Shown here one piece after another: positions 1-8,893 of a stretch of DNA of 64,000 bases. How positions within the stretch are numbered: position 1 is the stretch's first letter; each line of letters starts with the position of its first letter. The notes beneath the pieces were generated by a model. That model did no database searches. It worked only from the letters and a program-made list of their open reading frames with translations, and had not been told where the DNA came from. The translations under genes were made by a program, and so were the position numbers. The DNA comes from an uncultured Pseudomonadota bacterium (GTDB lineage Bacteria; Pseudomonadota; Gammaproteobacteria; Burkholderiales; SG8-39), in assembly GCA_903921325.1 (NCBI GenBank), contig CAIXPL010000037.1, positions 413,621-477,620 on the forward strand, in the 5' to 3' direction.

Positions 1-1
1 C

Positions 2-535
2 CGAGACGGTGCGCAAGCGACAGACGACCTGTGGCTCTCGGGTTGCACCGGTGAGGCTGCGCTGGCGGTGATGCGCCGGCGCGATGAGATCGAGCAGTCG
101 GCAGAGCTTGCCCGGCAGTGCGATCTGCGGCTTGATCTGCCGCAGCCGCGGGTTGCACTGGGCATCGCCTTGCGCGGCCTGGCCAGCAGTGCGATCGATG
201 TCTCCGATGGTCTGCTGCAGGACTTGGCTCATCTATGCGATCGCTCGCAGGTGGCCGCACACATCGAGGATGCTGCCATGCCACGCGCCGACGCGGTTGT
301 CGCGGCAGGTGCCGCGGGCGAACAGGCGCTGTATTCTGGTGGCGATGACTACGAGTTGCTGTTTACTGCGCCATCGGGTGCGCGCGCTCGGCTCGCCGCG
401 CTCGCCACGCGGTTGAACATTACACTCACTCGCATTGGCACCATCACCGAGGGCCGGGGTGTGCAGGTGCTGGCTGCCGACGGCCGTCGGCGGGATTTCA
501 CAAAATTCGGGTTTGATCACTTTGCGCACGCCTGA
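2..535 (+). CDS. thiL: Thiamine-monophosphate kinase, C-terminal part (5' end outside window)
   Basis: ThiL phosphorylates thiamine monophosphate to thiamine diphosphate in the cytoplasm. The reading frame is open from base 2, so the gene begins before the window; the first visible residues (DDLWLSGCTGEAALAVM) continue a protein rather than start one. The family-typical stretches DVSDGLLQDL and SGGDDYELLFT are present, the latter near the C-terminal substrate-binding end. About 178 residues of an expected 320-330 are visible. The stop lies 14 bp inside pgpA, so the two are probably translated from one message, an order common in proteobacteria. Confidence 0.93.
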   Translation, partial: RDGAQATDDLWLSGCTGEAALAVMRRRDEIEQSAELARQCDLRLDLPQPRVALGIALRGLASSAIDVSDGLLQDLAHLCDRSQVAAHIEDAAMPRADAVVAAGAAGEQALYSGGDDYELLFTAPSGARARLAALATRLNITLTRIGTITEGRGVQVLAADGRRRDFTKFGFDHFAHA

Positions 536-1004
536 CGTTAAATTCCTGCTTGCACATCCGGCGCATTTCATTGCGCTGGGATTTGGCAGCGGGCTGGCGC
601 CACGTGGGCCGGGCACCGTCGGCACCTTGCTTGCTGTGGCTCTCTACGCGCCGCTTGCCCTGGTGCTGGATGCGAACGGCATCCTGGTGGTCAGCGTCGT
701 CTTTTTTCTCATCGGTATCTGGGCGTGCGCCCGTACCGGGCGCGCGCTTGGGGTGTCCGATCACGGCGCGATGAACTGGGATGAAGTGGTCGCATTCTTG
801 CCGGTCCTGGTGTGGGCGCGTCAGTCGCCCGCCTGGGTGATACTCGGGTTTGTCGTGTTCCGGTTCTTCGATATCGTGAAGCCACCACCTATCGGCTGGA
901 TCGATCGCACGGTGGGTGGCGGGCTGGGTGTCATGCTCGATGATGTGGTCGCCGCCGCCTGCACCGTGGGTTTGCTCGCCTTGGTTCGATATGTCATCGG
1001 TTGA
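522..1004 (+). CDS. pgpA: Phosphatidylglycerophosphatase A
   Basis: PgpA removes the phosphate from phosphatidylglycerol phosphate in the inner membrane, the last step to phosphatidylglycerol. The protein shows GSGLAPRGPGTVGTL near the N-terminus, NWDEVVAFLP in the middle and RFFDIVKPPPIGW plus GGLGVMLDD near the end, all family signatures, with three or four hydrophobic segments. The frame is open further upstream, but homologous sequence begins around KFLLAHPAHF, so a TTG at 522 (160 residues, overlapping thiL by 14 bp) is the likeliest start; no clear Shine-Dalgarno is seen. It overlaps pncC by 14 bp. Confidence 0.9.
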   Translation: MRTPDVKFLLAHPAHFIALGFGSGLAPRGPGTVGTLLAVALYAPLALVLDANGILVVSVVFFLIGIWACARTGRALGVSDHGAMNWDEVVAFLPVLVWARQSPAWVILGFVVFRFFDIVKPPPIGWIDRTVGGGLGVMLDDVVAAACTVGLLALVRYVIG

Positions 1005-1500
1005 CTTTGGCGATCTGGCCGAACGCGTCGGCGCGGCGCTTGGCAGTCATGGCGCGGTGCTTGTCACCGCAGAATCCTGCACTGGCGGCTGGGTTGCCGC
1101 CCTGGTGACCTCGGTGGCGGGCAGTTCGGCCTGGTTTGATCGCGCTTTTGTGACCTATTCCAATCAGGCCAAGAGCGAGATGATCGGGGTTTCGCCGCAG
1201 ACGCTGCTGCAGCACGGCGCAGTGAGCGAGGCCACCGTGCGTGAAATGGCCCTGGGCGCGCTCGCGCGCAGTCCGGCGGACATCGCCGTGGCGATCTCCG
1301 GCATTGCGGGGCCGGGTGGCGGATCGCCAGACAAGCCGGTTGGTACGGTGTGCTTTGCCTGGGCGACCAAGGAATCACCAAGCGTCTACAGCGTGACTGA
1401 ACGGCTCCCCGGTGATCGCGCTGCGGTGCGGGCGCAGGCGGTTCGTGTGGCGCTCGAAGGCGTGATTCAGCGACTGGCCGGATTGTCACGGCGGGTGTGA
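991..1500 (+). CDS. pncC: Nicotinamide-nucleotide amidohydrolase (CinA C-terminal domain)
   Basis: This 169-residue protein is a stand-alone CinA C-terminal domain, which deamidates nicotinamide mononucleotide to nicotinate mononucleotide in pyridine nucleotide salvage. TAESCTGGWVAALVTSVAGSS and ISGIAGPGGGSPDKPVGTV are the characteristic nucleotide-site segments. The ATG at 991 is inside the end of pgpA (14 bp overlap), pointing to coupled translation. The CinA N-terminal molybdopterin-like domain is absent, as in many betaproteobacteria. recA starts 45 bp after the stop. Confidence 0.92.
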   Translation: MSSVDFGDLAERVGAALGSHGAVLVTAESCTGGWVAALVTSVAGSSAWFDRAFVTYSNQAKSEMIGVSPQTLLQHGAVSEATVREMALGALARSPADIAVAISGIAGPGGGSPDKPVGTVCFAWATKESPSVYSVTERLPGDRAAVRAQAVRVALEGVIQRLAGLSRRV

Positions 1501-1545
1501 CAGAATAGGCCCCCAGTGGATGGGGTAGGACAACCAAGGATATAC

Positions 1546-2574
1546 ATGGACGACAACAAGTCGAAAGCGTTGGCAGCGGCCCTCGCGCAGATTGAAAAGC
1601 AGTTTGGCAAAGGTTCCATCATGCGGATGGACTCAGCCGCAGTGACCGATGTGCAGGTGGTCTCGACCGGGTCATTGGGCCTCGATATCGCACTCGGGGT
1701 AGGCGGCTTGCCGCGCGGCCGCGTGGTTGAAATCTACGGACCGGAATCGTCAGGCAAGACCACGCTCACCTTGTCGGTGGTGGCGCAGATCCAGAAGATC
1801 GGCGGAACGGCCGCGTTCATCGACGCCGAGAACGCGCTTGATCCGCAATACGCGGCCAAACTCGGGGTCAATATCGATGAGCTTTTGATTTCACAACCCG
1901 ACACCGGTGAGCAGGCGCTGGAAATCGCTGAAATGCTGGTGCGTTCGGGCTCGGTCGATGTCATTGTGATTGACTCGGTGGCGGCGCTGGTGCCCAAGGC
2001 GGAAATCGAAGGCGAGATGGGCGATTCGTTGCCCGGCCTGCAGGCGCGCCTGATGAGTCAGGCGCTGCGCAAACTCACCGCGACGATCAAGCGCACCAAT
2101 ACGCTGGTGATTTTCATCAATCAGATTCGCATGAAAATCGGGGTGATGTTCGGCAACCCCGAGACCACCACCGGAGGTAATGCGCTCAAGTTTTATTCCT
2201 CGGTACGTCTCGATATTCGCCGCATCGGCGCGATCAAGCGCGGCGAGGAAGTGGTCGGCAGCGAAACACGCGTCAAGGTGGTGAAGAACAAGGTCGCCCC
2301 GCCCTTTCGTCAGGCCGAGTTCGATATCCTGTATGGCGAGGGGATTTCGCGCGAAGGCGAAATCCTTGAGTTGGGCGTGGCCAATGATTTCGTGGAGAAA
2401 TCCGGCGCCTGGTATTCCTATCACAAGGACCGCATCGGCCAGGGCAAGGACAATGCGCGGGAATACCTGCGTGAGCATCCTGATCTGTCTGCCGAGATCG
2501 AATTGCAGGTGCGCCAGAAGCTTGGCGTGAACAGCCCCAGCGCGCTGACCGGTTCCGGTGAGGGCGAGGACTGA
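1546..2574 (+). CDS. recA: Recombinase A
   Basis: RecA forms filaments on single-stranded DNA, drives strand exchange and triggers LexA cleavage. The 342-residue product is full length: Walker [10 protein letters not shown], Walker [11 protein letters not shown], the L2-region segment [19 protein letters not shown] and an acidic tail ending GEGED. The ATG at 1546 follows AAGGA at the right distance, so the open extension back to a GTG at 1516 is not used. I see no CTG-N10-CAG LexA box in the 45 bp before the gene; a control site could lie further upstream. recX overlaps the last 17 bp. Confidence 0.98.
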   Translation: MDDNKSKALAAALAQIEKQFGKGSIMRMDSAAVTDVQVVSTGSLGLDIALGVGGLPRGRVVEIYGPESSGKTTLTLSVVAQIQKIGGTAAFIDAENALDPQYAAKLGVNIDELLISQPDTGEQALEIAEMLVRSGSVDVIVIDSVAALVPKAEIEGEMGDSLPGLQARLMSQALRKLTATIKRTNTLVIFINQIRMKIGVMFGNPETTTGGNALKFYSSVRLDIRRIGAIKRGEEVVGSETRVKVVKNKVAPPFRQAEFDILYGEGISREGEILELGVANDFVEKSGAWYSYHKDRIGQGKDNAREYLREHPDLSAEIELQVRQKLGVNSPSALTGSGEGED

Positions 2575-3034
2575 GCCCAGCCTGCTCGCGCGTGCGGTCG
2601 GACTGCTCGCGCGACGGGAATATACCCGGGCGCAACTGACGTCCCGATTGTCTCGGCATGCCGAATCGCAGGAGGCAGTCAGCGCGGTACTCGATCAATT
2701 GCAGCAGCGCGGGCTGTTATCCGATCAACGCTATGTCGAGGCGAGAACACGTACCCTCGCCCGAAAATTCGGCGCAGCCCGCATTCGACATGATCTGGAG
2801 ACTGCTGGTGCCGCAGCGTTCTTGATCGAGGATGCGATGGCCGGTATTGGCAGCGATGAATTTTCGCGCGCGCAGGCGGTCTGGCAAAGCCGTTTTGCCG
2901 CTGCGCCGGGCGATCGCACCGAATGGGCGCGACAGGGACGGTTTCTGCAATCCAGGGGATTTGACTTTGAAGTGATACGTCGCGTCCTCAAGAGTCCCCC
3001 GGTTGCGGCCGGCGACGATAACCCAGGAGCATGA
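2558..3034 (+). CDS. recX: RecX regulatory protein
   Basis: RecX binds RecA filaments and limits recombinase and coprotease activity. The 158-residue protein has the helical repeats of the family ([42 protein letters not shown]). The GTG at 2558 lies inside the end of recA, so synthesis is probably coupled to RecA translation. The C-terminal helix region [16 protein letters not shown] is also typical. A second gene on the same strand follows at once. Confidence 0.9.
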   Translation: MRARTEPSLLARAVGLLARREYTRAQLTSRLSRHAESQEAVSAVLDQLQQRGLLSDQRYVEARTRTLARKFGAARIRHDLETAGAAAFLIEDAMAGIGSDEFSRAQAVWQSRFAAAPGDRTEWARQGRFLQSRGFDFEVIRRVLKSPPVAAGDDNPGA

Positions 3035-3037
3035 GTT

Positions 3038-4138
3038 GTGAGTGACCCGTTAGAGGGGTGGGCCGACGAGATGCGTGCGGCCTGGCTGTACCGCGTGATC
3101 GCCGCGGTTGAGCGGCGCGCACAATCCACTGCCGGCATCACCCTTGGCGCCCGTGAAAACGCCCAGGCTCGCGCGCAAGGGGCAGCGGCGCGGGCCGATC
3201 TGTTCGAGCAGCTGGCGGCTGAGTCCGATGGACAGGCGCAGATCTGGGCCAATAGCGCGCTCAGTCGCGGGGCCGTTGTGCCCGAACGCTATGATCCTGA
3301 TCGCCGCACGCTGCTGGTCGGCAGGCTGATACGCACCGTCGGTCCGCGTGCACTGCGCGGGATTCTGGCGGCAATGAAGGTGCGCGGCTTGTCGATCTAT
3401 AGTCACGGCGCACCGGGGCACCCGGTGCCCACCTCGATCAACGACATGAAGGATCGCCATGGCGGGGGCGGCGGCGGCAATTTGCGCGCCGCCGTGTTCG
3501 GTGCCAATGATGGTTTGGTGTCCAACTGCAGTCTGATCCTGGGGGTGGCCGGTGCCGGCGCGAGTGCCGAAGCGGTGCTGGTGAGCGGTGTCGCGGGATT
3601 GCTGGCCGGGGCCTTCTCGATGGCATCGGGCGAATATGTGAGCGTGCGCGCCCAGCGCGAGATGTTTGAATATCAGATTGCCCTCGAGCGCCACGAACTG
3701 GCCACCTATCCAGACGAAGAAGCCGAGGAGCTGGCCCTCATCTATGTCGCGCGGGGCATGTCGCGCGAAGACGCCCACGCACTTGCCGTGAAGACGATTG
3801 CCGATCCGGAACGGGCGCTGGACACGTTGGCGCGCGAGGAACTCGGGTTGAATCCGGATGAGCTGGGCTCGCCCTGGGGCGCGGCGATCGCGTCATTCAG
3901 CGCGTTTGCCGGGGGTGCGCTGGTGCCCTTGCTGCCGTTCTTGCTGTTGCGCAGCACGCACACCCTGCAAATCAGCCTGGTCCTCACCGGGGCAGCCTTG
4001 TTCGGGATCGGTGCGGCGATCAGCCTGTTCACCGGTCGCGCCCTGATCGTCAACGGACTACGCATGCTGGGAATCGGTGCGGCGGCGGGCGCAGCCACCT
4101 GGATGATCGGACGCGCGCTCGGGGTGGCACTCACCTGA
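3038..4138 (+). CDS. VIT1/CCC1-family Fe/Mn transporter with ferritin-like N-terminus
   Basis: The C-terminal half (about residues 145-366) is a VIT1/CCC1 membrane domain: FGANDGLVSNCSLILGVAG, then MASGEYVSVRAQREMFE with its acidic cytoplasmic metal-binding helices, then hydrophobic helices. Such proteins move Fe2+ or Mn2+ out of the cytoplasm. The first 100 residues resemble a rubrerythrin/ferritin-like domain (EMRAAWLYR, then LAAESDGQAQIW), but where diiron members have ExxH this protein has S and Q, so the diiron site looks lost. The GTG start at 3038 has AGGAG about 9 bases before it and sits 3 bp after the recX stop. Substrate choice is inferred from the family. Confidence 0.85.
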   Translation: MSDPLEGWADEMRAAWLYRVIAAVERRAQSTAGITLGARENAQARAQGAAARADLFEQLAAESDGQAQIWANSALSRGAVVPERYDPDRRTLLVGRLIRTVGPRALRGILAAMKVRGLSIYSHGAPGHPVPTSINDMKDRHGGGGGGNLRAAVFGANDGLVSNCSLILGVAGAGASAEAVLVSGVAGLLAGAFSMASGEYVSVRAQREMFEYQIALERHELATYPDEEAEELALIYVARGMSREDAHALAVKTIADPERALDTLAREELGLNPDELGSPWGAAIASFSAFAGGALVPLLPFLLLRSTHTLQISLVLTGAALFGIGAAISLFTGRALIVNGLRMLGIGAAAGAATWMIGRALGVALT

Positions 4139-4226
4139 GGTGTCGACCGAAGCGCTGGCCCACTACCAGACCGGGACATGTCGACAGGACCTCAGCGAGG
4201 AGGTCACTGTTGCTGTTGAAGTGAAC

Positions 4227-4290
4227 TTCGCCATCGCGGAGAGGATGTTTATAATGTGTGCCAAGCGCCGCCACAGGGCGCAATTTTTTT
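4227..4290 (+). promoter_or_regulatory. Candidate promoter with an adjacent terminator-like hairpin
   Basis: In the 218-bp gap before the PQQ dehydrogenase, a perfect TATAAT (4250-4255) has a weak -35 TTCGCC (4227-4232) 17 bp upstream. Just after it, GCGCC (4265-4269) and GGCGC (4277-4281) can form a hairpin followed by seven T (4284-4290). The hairpin may end transcription of the upstream transporter, or act as an attenuator in the leader of the dehydrogenase. A CCCCTGC/GCAGGGG inverted repeat lies further downstream. These are sequence matches only. Confidence 0.4.
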
Positions 4291-4356
4291 GATCATCGGC
4301 CCCTGCGCCCGTGATCATTCAGGCCCCGGCAGGGGTATTGCAGAGGATGACAATCC

Positions 4357-6048
4357 ATGAATAAGGGCTCTTCAGTGCAGCGCTACGCATTGGCCGCGGC
4401 ATTTGCGTTGACGCTGCCGCTCGCGACCGTGGTCCGGGCGCAATCGAACGCGGAGCTGCTCGACGCGACGCGCAGCCCCGGCGAAGTTTTGATCAACGGC
4501 ATGACCTACGATGCCCAACGCTTCAGCCGTCTGAGTCAGATCAATCGCAGCAATGTGAAAGCCCTGGTGCCGGTCTGGAATGTGTCGCTCAATAACAATC
4601 TCGGTGAAGAGTCGCAGCCGCTCGTCTACAACGGCGCGATCTATATCACCAATCAGCGCGCGACCTACGCAATCGATGCCCGCACCGGTCGGGTGCGCTG
4701 GACTGACGTGCTTGAATTTGAATCGGACGTTGCACGGGTCGTCTGTTGCGGACAGGTCAACCGCGGCGCAGCCATCTACGATGACAAGTTGTATCGCGGC
4801 ACGCTCGATGCGCATGTGATGGCCATCGACATTCGCACCGGCAAGCAGGTCTGGAAGACGAAGATCATGGAGTACCGCGATGGTTACTCCATCACTGGCG
4901 CGCCGCTGGTGGCCAATGGGGTGCTGATCTCCGGCATGTCAGGTGGCGAATACGGCACGCGTGGCTTCCTGGTCGGTCTCGACCCGGCCAGCGGGCGTGA
5001 GCTGTGGCGCACCTATACCATACCGGGTCCGGGCGAGCCGGGCAACGAGACCTGGCCGGGCGATCTGTGGAAGCGTGGTGGCGGCTCCACTTGGGGCGCC
5101 GGGGCCTATGATCCGCACATGGATCTCGTCTACTGGGGCACCGGCAATGCCGGTCCTTGGAACGGCGGTGTGCGCAAGGGCGACAACAAAAACGCCGCTT
5201 CGACGATCGCCATCCGGCCGAAGACCGGAGAGCTCGTATGGGCATATCAGAACACGCCCGGCGACCCATTCGATTTTGACAGCATCAGCCAACCGGTATT
5301 GGCCGATATCCAGGTGCAAGGCCAACCGCGCAAAGTGCTGATGCATGCCGACAAGAACGGCTATCTGTACGTGCTCGATCGGCTCACTGGCAAACCGATT
5401 GTCGCCAATCCTTTCGTCAAGGTGACCTGGGCGACCGGACTGGATGAAAATTTCCGCCCGATCTGGTCAGACACCACTCGCAAGCTGATCGATACCGGCG
5501 CCGAGGTGGAATCATGGCCGGCGATTACCGGTGGCAAGAACTGGAATCCGATGGCGTATAACCCTGTCAGCCGCCTGATTTATGCGAATACTCAGGAAGG
5601 GGGCATGTTGATTCGCCACACGCCAGTTGAATACAAACAGCAGGGTGCGCGCTATATCGGGGTATCAGTGAAGCGGGTGTGGCCCGAGGATGGCAATCGC
5701 GGTGCACTGCGCGCCATTGATCCGCTCACCGGCAAGACACGCTGGAAGGTGCCCTATGCGGTGCCCAGCTATGCTGCCACCATGACCACCGCCGGTCAGC
5801 TGGTGTTCACTGGCGACATGCTGGGTGAATTCAGCGCCTATGACGCGGCCAAAGGTACCAAGCTGTGGCACTTCCAGACCGGGTCAGGAATTGTCGGTCA
5901 ACCCATCAGTTGGGAAATGGATGGTGTGCAGTACGTGACTGTGACCAGTGGTCTGGGCGGCGTCTATGTGCTCAATAGCGGTGACGAGCGGCTGAGCAAC
6001 GTGCCGGCCGGTGGGTCGTTGTGGACCTTCGCGCTCTTCAAGAAATGA
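4357..6048 (+). CDS. PQQ-dependent alcohol dehydrogenase, lanthanide-type metal site
   Basis: A secreted quinoprotein of 563 residues: signal peptide (cleavage near VRA-QS, residue 28), then an eight-bladed propeller with repeated G-x-W tryptophan-docking motifs. Vicinal Cys130-Cys131 (VVCCGQ) match the disulfide ring over PQQ. The metal ligands Glu198 (SGGEYGTRG), Asn264 (GTGNAGPWN) and Asp306 are present. Asp308 two residues after the catalytic Asp (PFDFD) is the extra aspartate found in lanthanide enzymes (XoxF, ExaF/PedH), where calcium enzymes have Ala, Ser or Thr. The likely reaction is oxidation of a primary alcohol in the periplasm. A cytochrome c gene follows 52 bp later as probable electron acceptor. 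No PQQ biosynthesis genes lie in the window. The exact alcohol is unknown. Confidence 0.9.
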   Translation: MNKGSSVQRYALAAAFALTLPLATVVRAQSNAELLDATRSPGEVLINGMTYDAQRFSRLSQINRSNVKALVPVWNVSLNNNLGEESQPLVYNGAIYITNQRATYAIDARTGRVRWTDVLEFESDVARVVCCGQVNRGAAIYDDKLYRGTLDAHVMAIDIRTGKQVWKTKIMEYRDGYSITGAPLVANGVLISGMSGGEYGTRGFLVGLDPASGRELWRTYTIPGPGEPGNETWPGDLWKRGGGSTWGAGAYDPHMDLVYWGTGNAGPWNGGVRKGDNKNAASTIAIRPKTGELVWAYQNTPGDPFDFDSISQPVLADIQVQGQPRKVLMHADKNGYLYVLDRLTGKPIVANPFVKVTWATGLDENFRPIWSDTTRKLIDTGAEVESWPAITGGKNWNPMAYNPVSRLIYANTQEGGMLIRHTPVEYKQQGARYIGVSVKRVWPEDGNRGALRAIDPLTGKTRWKVPYAVPSYAATMTTAGQLVFTGDMLGEFSAYDAAKGTKLWHFQTGSGIVGQPISWEMDGVQYVTVTSGLGGVYVLNSGDERLSNVPAGGSLWTFALFKK

Positions 6049-6100
6049 GATCCGCGCGGGGTAAGCGCTCGCGGTCGGAATCAGCCCCGAGCGAGGAGAA

Positions 6101-6478
6101 ATGGAAGGACCAATGAACCCGATGTCTTCGCATTGTATCGTGCAGTCCTGCAGCTGGCAGCAACGCCTTGTCCAAGGCGCTCTCGTACTCCTGCTCGCGG
6201 TGCTCGCCCATGCGGCCCAAGCTGCCGAGGAACTCTCGGCGGCCGAGCAGGGCCGTGACTTGTTCGAAACCAATTGCATGACCTGCCACGGCGCCAATAT
6301 GGTCAATCCGGGTACGGTGAGCTATGACTTGCGCAAGTTTCCGGCCGATGCCAAGCCACGCTTCGTCAATTCGGTGACCAACGGCAAGGGCCAGGGTATG
6401 CCGGCATGGCGCGGCGTGATCGAACCTGCCGAGATTGACCTGCTATGGGCCTATGTACTGACCCGTGGCAAGCTGTAA
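6101..6478 (+). CDS. Periplasmic c-type cytochrome, partner of the PQQ dehydrogenase
   Basis: A 125-residue protein with a hydrophobic export segment (cleavage likely near AQA-A, residue 41), one heme-binding CMTCH (59-63) and a probable axial Met100 in GQGMPAWRG. It most likely takes electrons from the dehydrogenase just upstream and passes them to a terminal oxidase. GAGGAG precedes the ATG at 6101; a second ATG at 6113 preceded by GGAAGGA is equally possible and gives a more usual signal peptide. The gene ends 78 bp before the stop of the convergent receptor gene. Confidence 0.88.
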   Translation: MEGPMNPMSSHCIVQSCSWQQRLVQGALVLLLAVLAHAAQAAEELSAAEQGRDLFETNCMTCHGANMVNPGTVSYDLRKFPADAKPRFVNSVTNGKGQGMPAWRGVIEPAEIDLLWAYVLTRGKL

Positions 6479-6555
6479 CCGGCATAACACCAGACAGCGT
6501 CGGGCGAGCTGACTGCTGGTATGCGCCCACCGCGCACTGATCGCCAGCCGTCGAA

Positions 6556-8844
6556 CTACCAGTGCGCCAGCAGACTCAGACTGAAGCTGCGCGGCGGCGC
6601 GACTGAGCGAAACTGTTCGGCCATGCCGCCGTCGAGATTATTGGCACCGAGCTGACCGAAATTCGCATAGCGCCGGTCAAACAGGTTGCCGACCGCGGCA
6701 CGCAGTTCAATCGTTCGATTCAATTGTCGCGTCGCGTCCAGTCGCACGGTGGCGAATCCAGGCACGGCGCCATGGATGTCCTGATTGTTCTCATCGCCAC
6801 GTGCATACTGCGGACCCTGTGCCTGCAGGCTCACCGAAACCCGGGTGCGGTGATCAATGGCATAGCCCACGTGGGTCTTCAACGTGAGCGCCGGTATGCC
6901 CGGTATGCGATCTCCCGGTTGCGCGCTCACGTTGGCACAGCCATTGCCGGCGCCGTTTTGCGCAATGCACTGACTGTTTGATTCGTTGGCGATGACAAAC
7001 GGGGTGCGAAACGTGGCGACCACCCAACTGCCGGCAACGCCATACTCAAATCGATCAGATTGACCGTCCAGTCCCAGTTCCAGTCCCGTGCGGCGGGTTT
7101 TGCCAACATTGGCAAAGTAGCCTTGCACGGCATTGGTCTGGTTGAACAGAATGTCGTTGCGCAAGTTGCTTTGGAAAGCCGCGGCATGCCATCGCAGGGC
7201 ACGGCCGGTCGTGCCACGCAGTCCAGCCTCGATCGTATGGGCAACGACTGCTTGCAAATCCGGGTCAGCGCTGAAGGCGTTCGGGATGCCGCTACACGGC
7301 GACTTCGGGTCGGCGCATGCCAATTCCAGGGCCGAGGGCGTACGAAACCCCTCCGAGTAATTGCCAAATCCGGTAAGACCGGGAGCGATTTGATACGCCA
7401 GCCCTGCCGATGGATTGACCCGTTGATAGTGGTGCGTGCCTTGCACGCTGGCCAACGTGTTAGTGCCGGCTGTGGTGGAGATGGCGGCCGAGTCATTGCA
7501 CAAAGAACCGGCATCACTGCACGCGGTCCCATCCAGCGAGATCGCCGCCTGATCCCAGCGCGCCGACAGGGTGAGTGCGAGTGGATCGCTCAGCTTCAGC
7601 GTATCGGTGGCAAAGCCTGCCAGACGCCGGGTGTTGGAACGTATGCTTGCCTGATTGATAAAGCCATCAACGCCGATGGTCTGATGATCTGGGTCGACGT
7701 AGGCATTCTGACCGCCGTTGCTGAATTCCGTTCGGCCGTATTCACTGGCGAGGCCCACGGTGAGTGCCTGTCGCAGGCCAAGCACCGGTGCCTCGTTGGT
7801 CCATTGCAACTGTGCAGCGTAGGTTTTGCTATCGCTATGGGCAATCAGGTTGCTCGCCGGACAATTGCTGCCAGGCCCAGGGCTGCTCGCGCAGGTCGCA
7901 TCGTTGACAGCAGCATCGACTGGCGTGGTGATATTGCTATTGAAGATGTCACGCACGATATGTCGGTAGCTCAGACTGAATCCCAACCCTTGCTCGTTCT
8001 CCAATGAGCGGTGACCGCTTAACTGCAGGGAGAGGTTGCGCGCATTGGAATAATCCGGATGCGAGTAGCCCTGTGCTGCGTTGGCGAGCAACGAGAGCGG
8101 GACAGTCTGGTTGCCGTGCATGCGGTTGTCGGCGTACAGAATGCTCAGGCTTAATTCGGTGTCGCGTTGCCGCCACCCCAATTTGCCAAACAACTGACGC
8201 ACCGAACTGGGATTGTAGGCAGCCCAACCGGCATCATCGTCAAGGTTGGCAGCGAGGTAATAATCAAATTGCTGGTCGTGTCCGCCGGCCTCGACACTGA
8301 TCGAGCGCCGTTCGAACGAACCCAGGGTGAGCTTGGCATTGGACCCGGAAAAGTCAAGGCCGCTTCGTGTGCGAAGCGACAGCGCGCCGCCAAGGGTGTT
8401 GAGGCCATAGATCGGGTTGGATCCGGGAATGACGCTCACTTGCCGGATGGCGATCAGTGGAATCAGATCCCAACCGATTCCATCGCCGAAGGATTCATTC
8501 ATGCGCATGCCATCGAGAAACACCGACAGGCCTTGCGGGGTGCCGAGCACTGGGGATCCTACAAAGCCGCGATAGTTGAGATCAGCCAGATAACCGTTAC
8601 CTTGGGTGTCGCTCAGATTGATCGATCCGATCGAGCGATCAAGCAACTCGGTGATTGAATGGGTGCTCCAGCGCGAGTGTTCGAGATCCAGTGTTTGCAC
8701 ATTGCCCGGATAGTCGCGCAGGGCGATGCTGGTGCCCCCGATCGGGGTGCTTGCCACCACGCTCACCGGTGCGAGTACGTCCTCGGCGTGCGCGGCGGGA
8801 ACGCCGAGCGCAATGGCTGCCATGGCGGCTTTTAGCCAGCGCAC
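6556..8844 (-). CDS. TonB-dependent outer-membrane receptor
   Basis: A 762-residue receptor: signal peptide ending near AHA-ED, a possible TonB box in DVLAPVSVVAS, a plug domain (ITELLDRSIGSINLSD, FLDGMRMNES, YGLNTLGGALSLRT) and a long beta-barrel ending in aromatic-rich FSLSLLAHW. It imports a bulky ligand across the outer membrane using TonB energy. The GTG start at 8844 has a near-perfect GGAGGAG about 8 bases upstream; the open frame extends further but without such a site. Substrate is not readable. Its place opposite the PQQ dehydrogenase allows, but does not prove, uptake of metal or PQQ for that enzyme. A cytochrome b561 gene lies 49 bp upstream on the same strand. Confidence 0.88.
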   Translation of the reverse strand: MRWLKAAMAAIALGVPAAHAEDVLAPVSVVASTPIGGTSIALRDYPGNVQTLDLEHSRWSTHSITELLDRSIGSINLSDTQGNGYLADLNYRGFVGSPVLGTPQGLSVFLDGMRMNESFGDGIGWDLIPLIAIRQVSVIPGSNPIYGLNTLGGALSLRTRSGLDFSGSNAKLTLGSFERRSISVEAGGHDQQFDYYLAANLDDDAGWAAYNPSSVRQLFGKLGWRQRDTELSLSILYADNRMHGNQTVPLSLLANAAQGYSHPDYSNARNLSLQLSGHRSLENEQGLGFSLSYRHIVRDIFNSNITTPVDAAVNDATCASSPGPGSNCPASNLIAHSDSKTYAAQLQWTNEAPVLGLRQALTVGLASEYGRTEFSNGGQNAYVDPDHQTIGVDGFINQASIRSNTRRLAGFATDTLKLSDPLALTLSARWDQAAISLDGTACSDAGSLCNDSAAISTTAGTNTLASVQGTHHYQRVNPSAGLAYQIAPGLTGFGNYSEGFRTPSALELACADPKSPCSGIPNAFSADPDLQAVVAHTIEAGLRGTTGRALRWHAAAFQSNLRNDILFNQTNAVQGYFANVGKTRRTGLELGLDGQSDRFEYGVAGSWVVATFRTPFVIANESNSQCIAQNGAGNGCANVSAQPGDRIPGIPALTLKTHVGYAIDHRTRVSVSLQAQGPQYARGDENNQDIHGAVPGFATVRLDATRQLNRTIELRAAVGNLFDRRYANFGQLGANNLDGGMAEQFRSVAPPRSFSLSLLAHW

Positions 8845-8893
8845 GCTATCTCCTCCTGTGTGCCCGGAGATTGGCCCGGACCGGCCTGATCCC

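Noticed and set aside
1501-1545. LexA/SOS box directly before recA
   Set aside because: No CTG-N10-CAG pattern in this interval.
7060-8007. A 315-residue open frame opposite the TonB receptor
   Set aside because: Shadow of the receptor's codon pattern; no family motif and no ribosome site.
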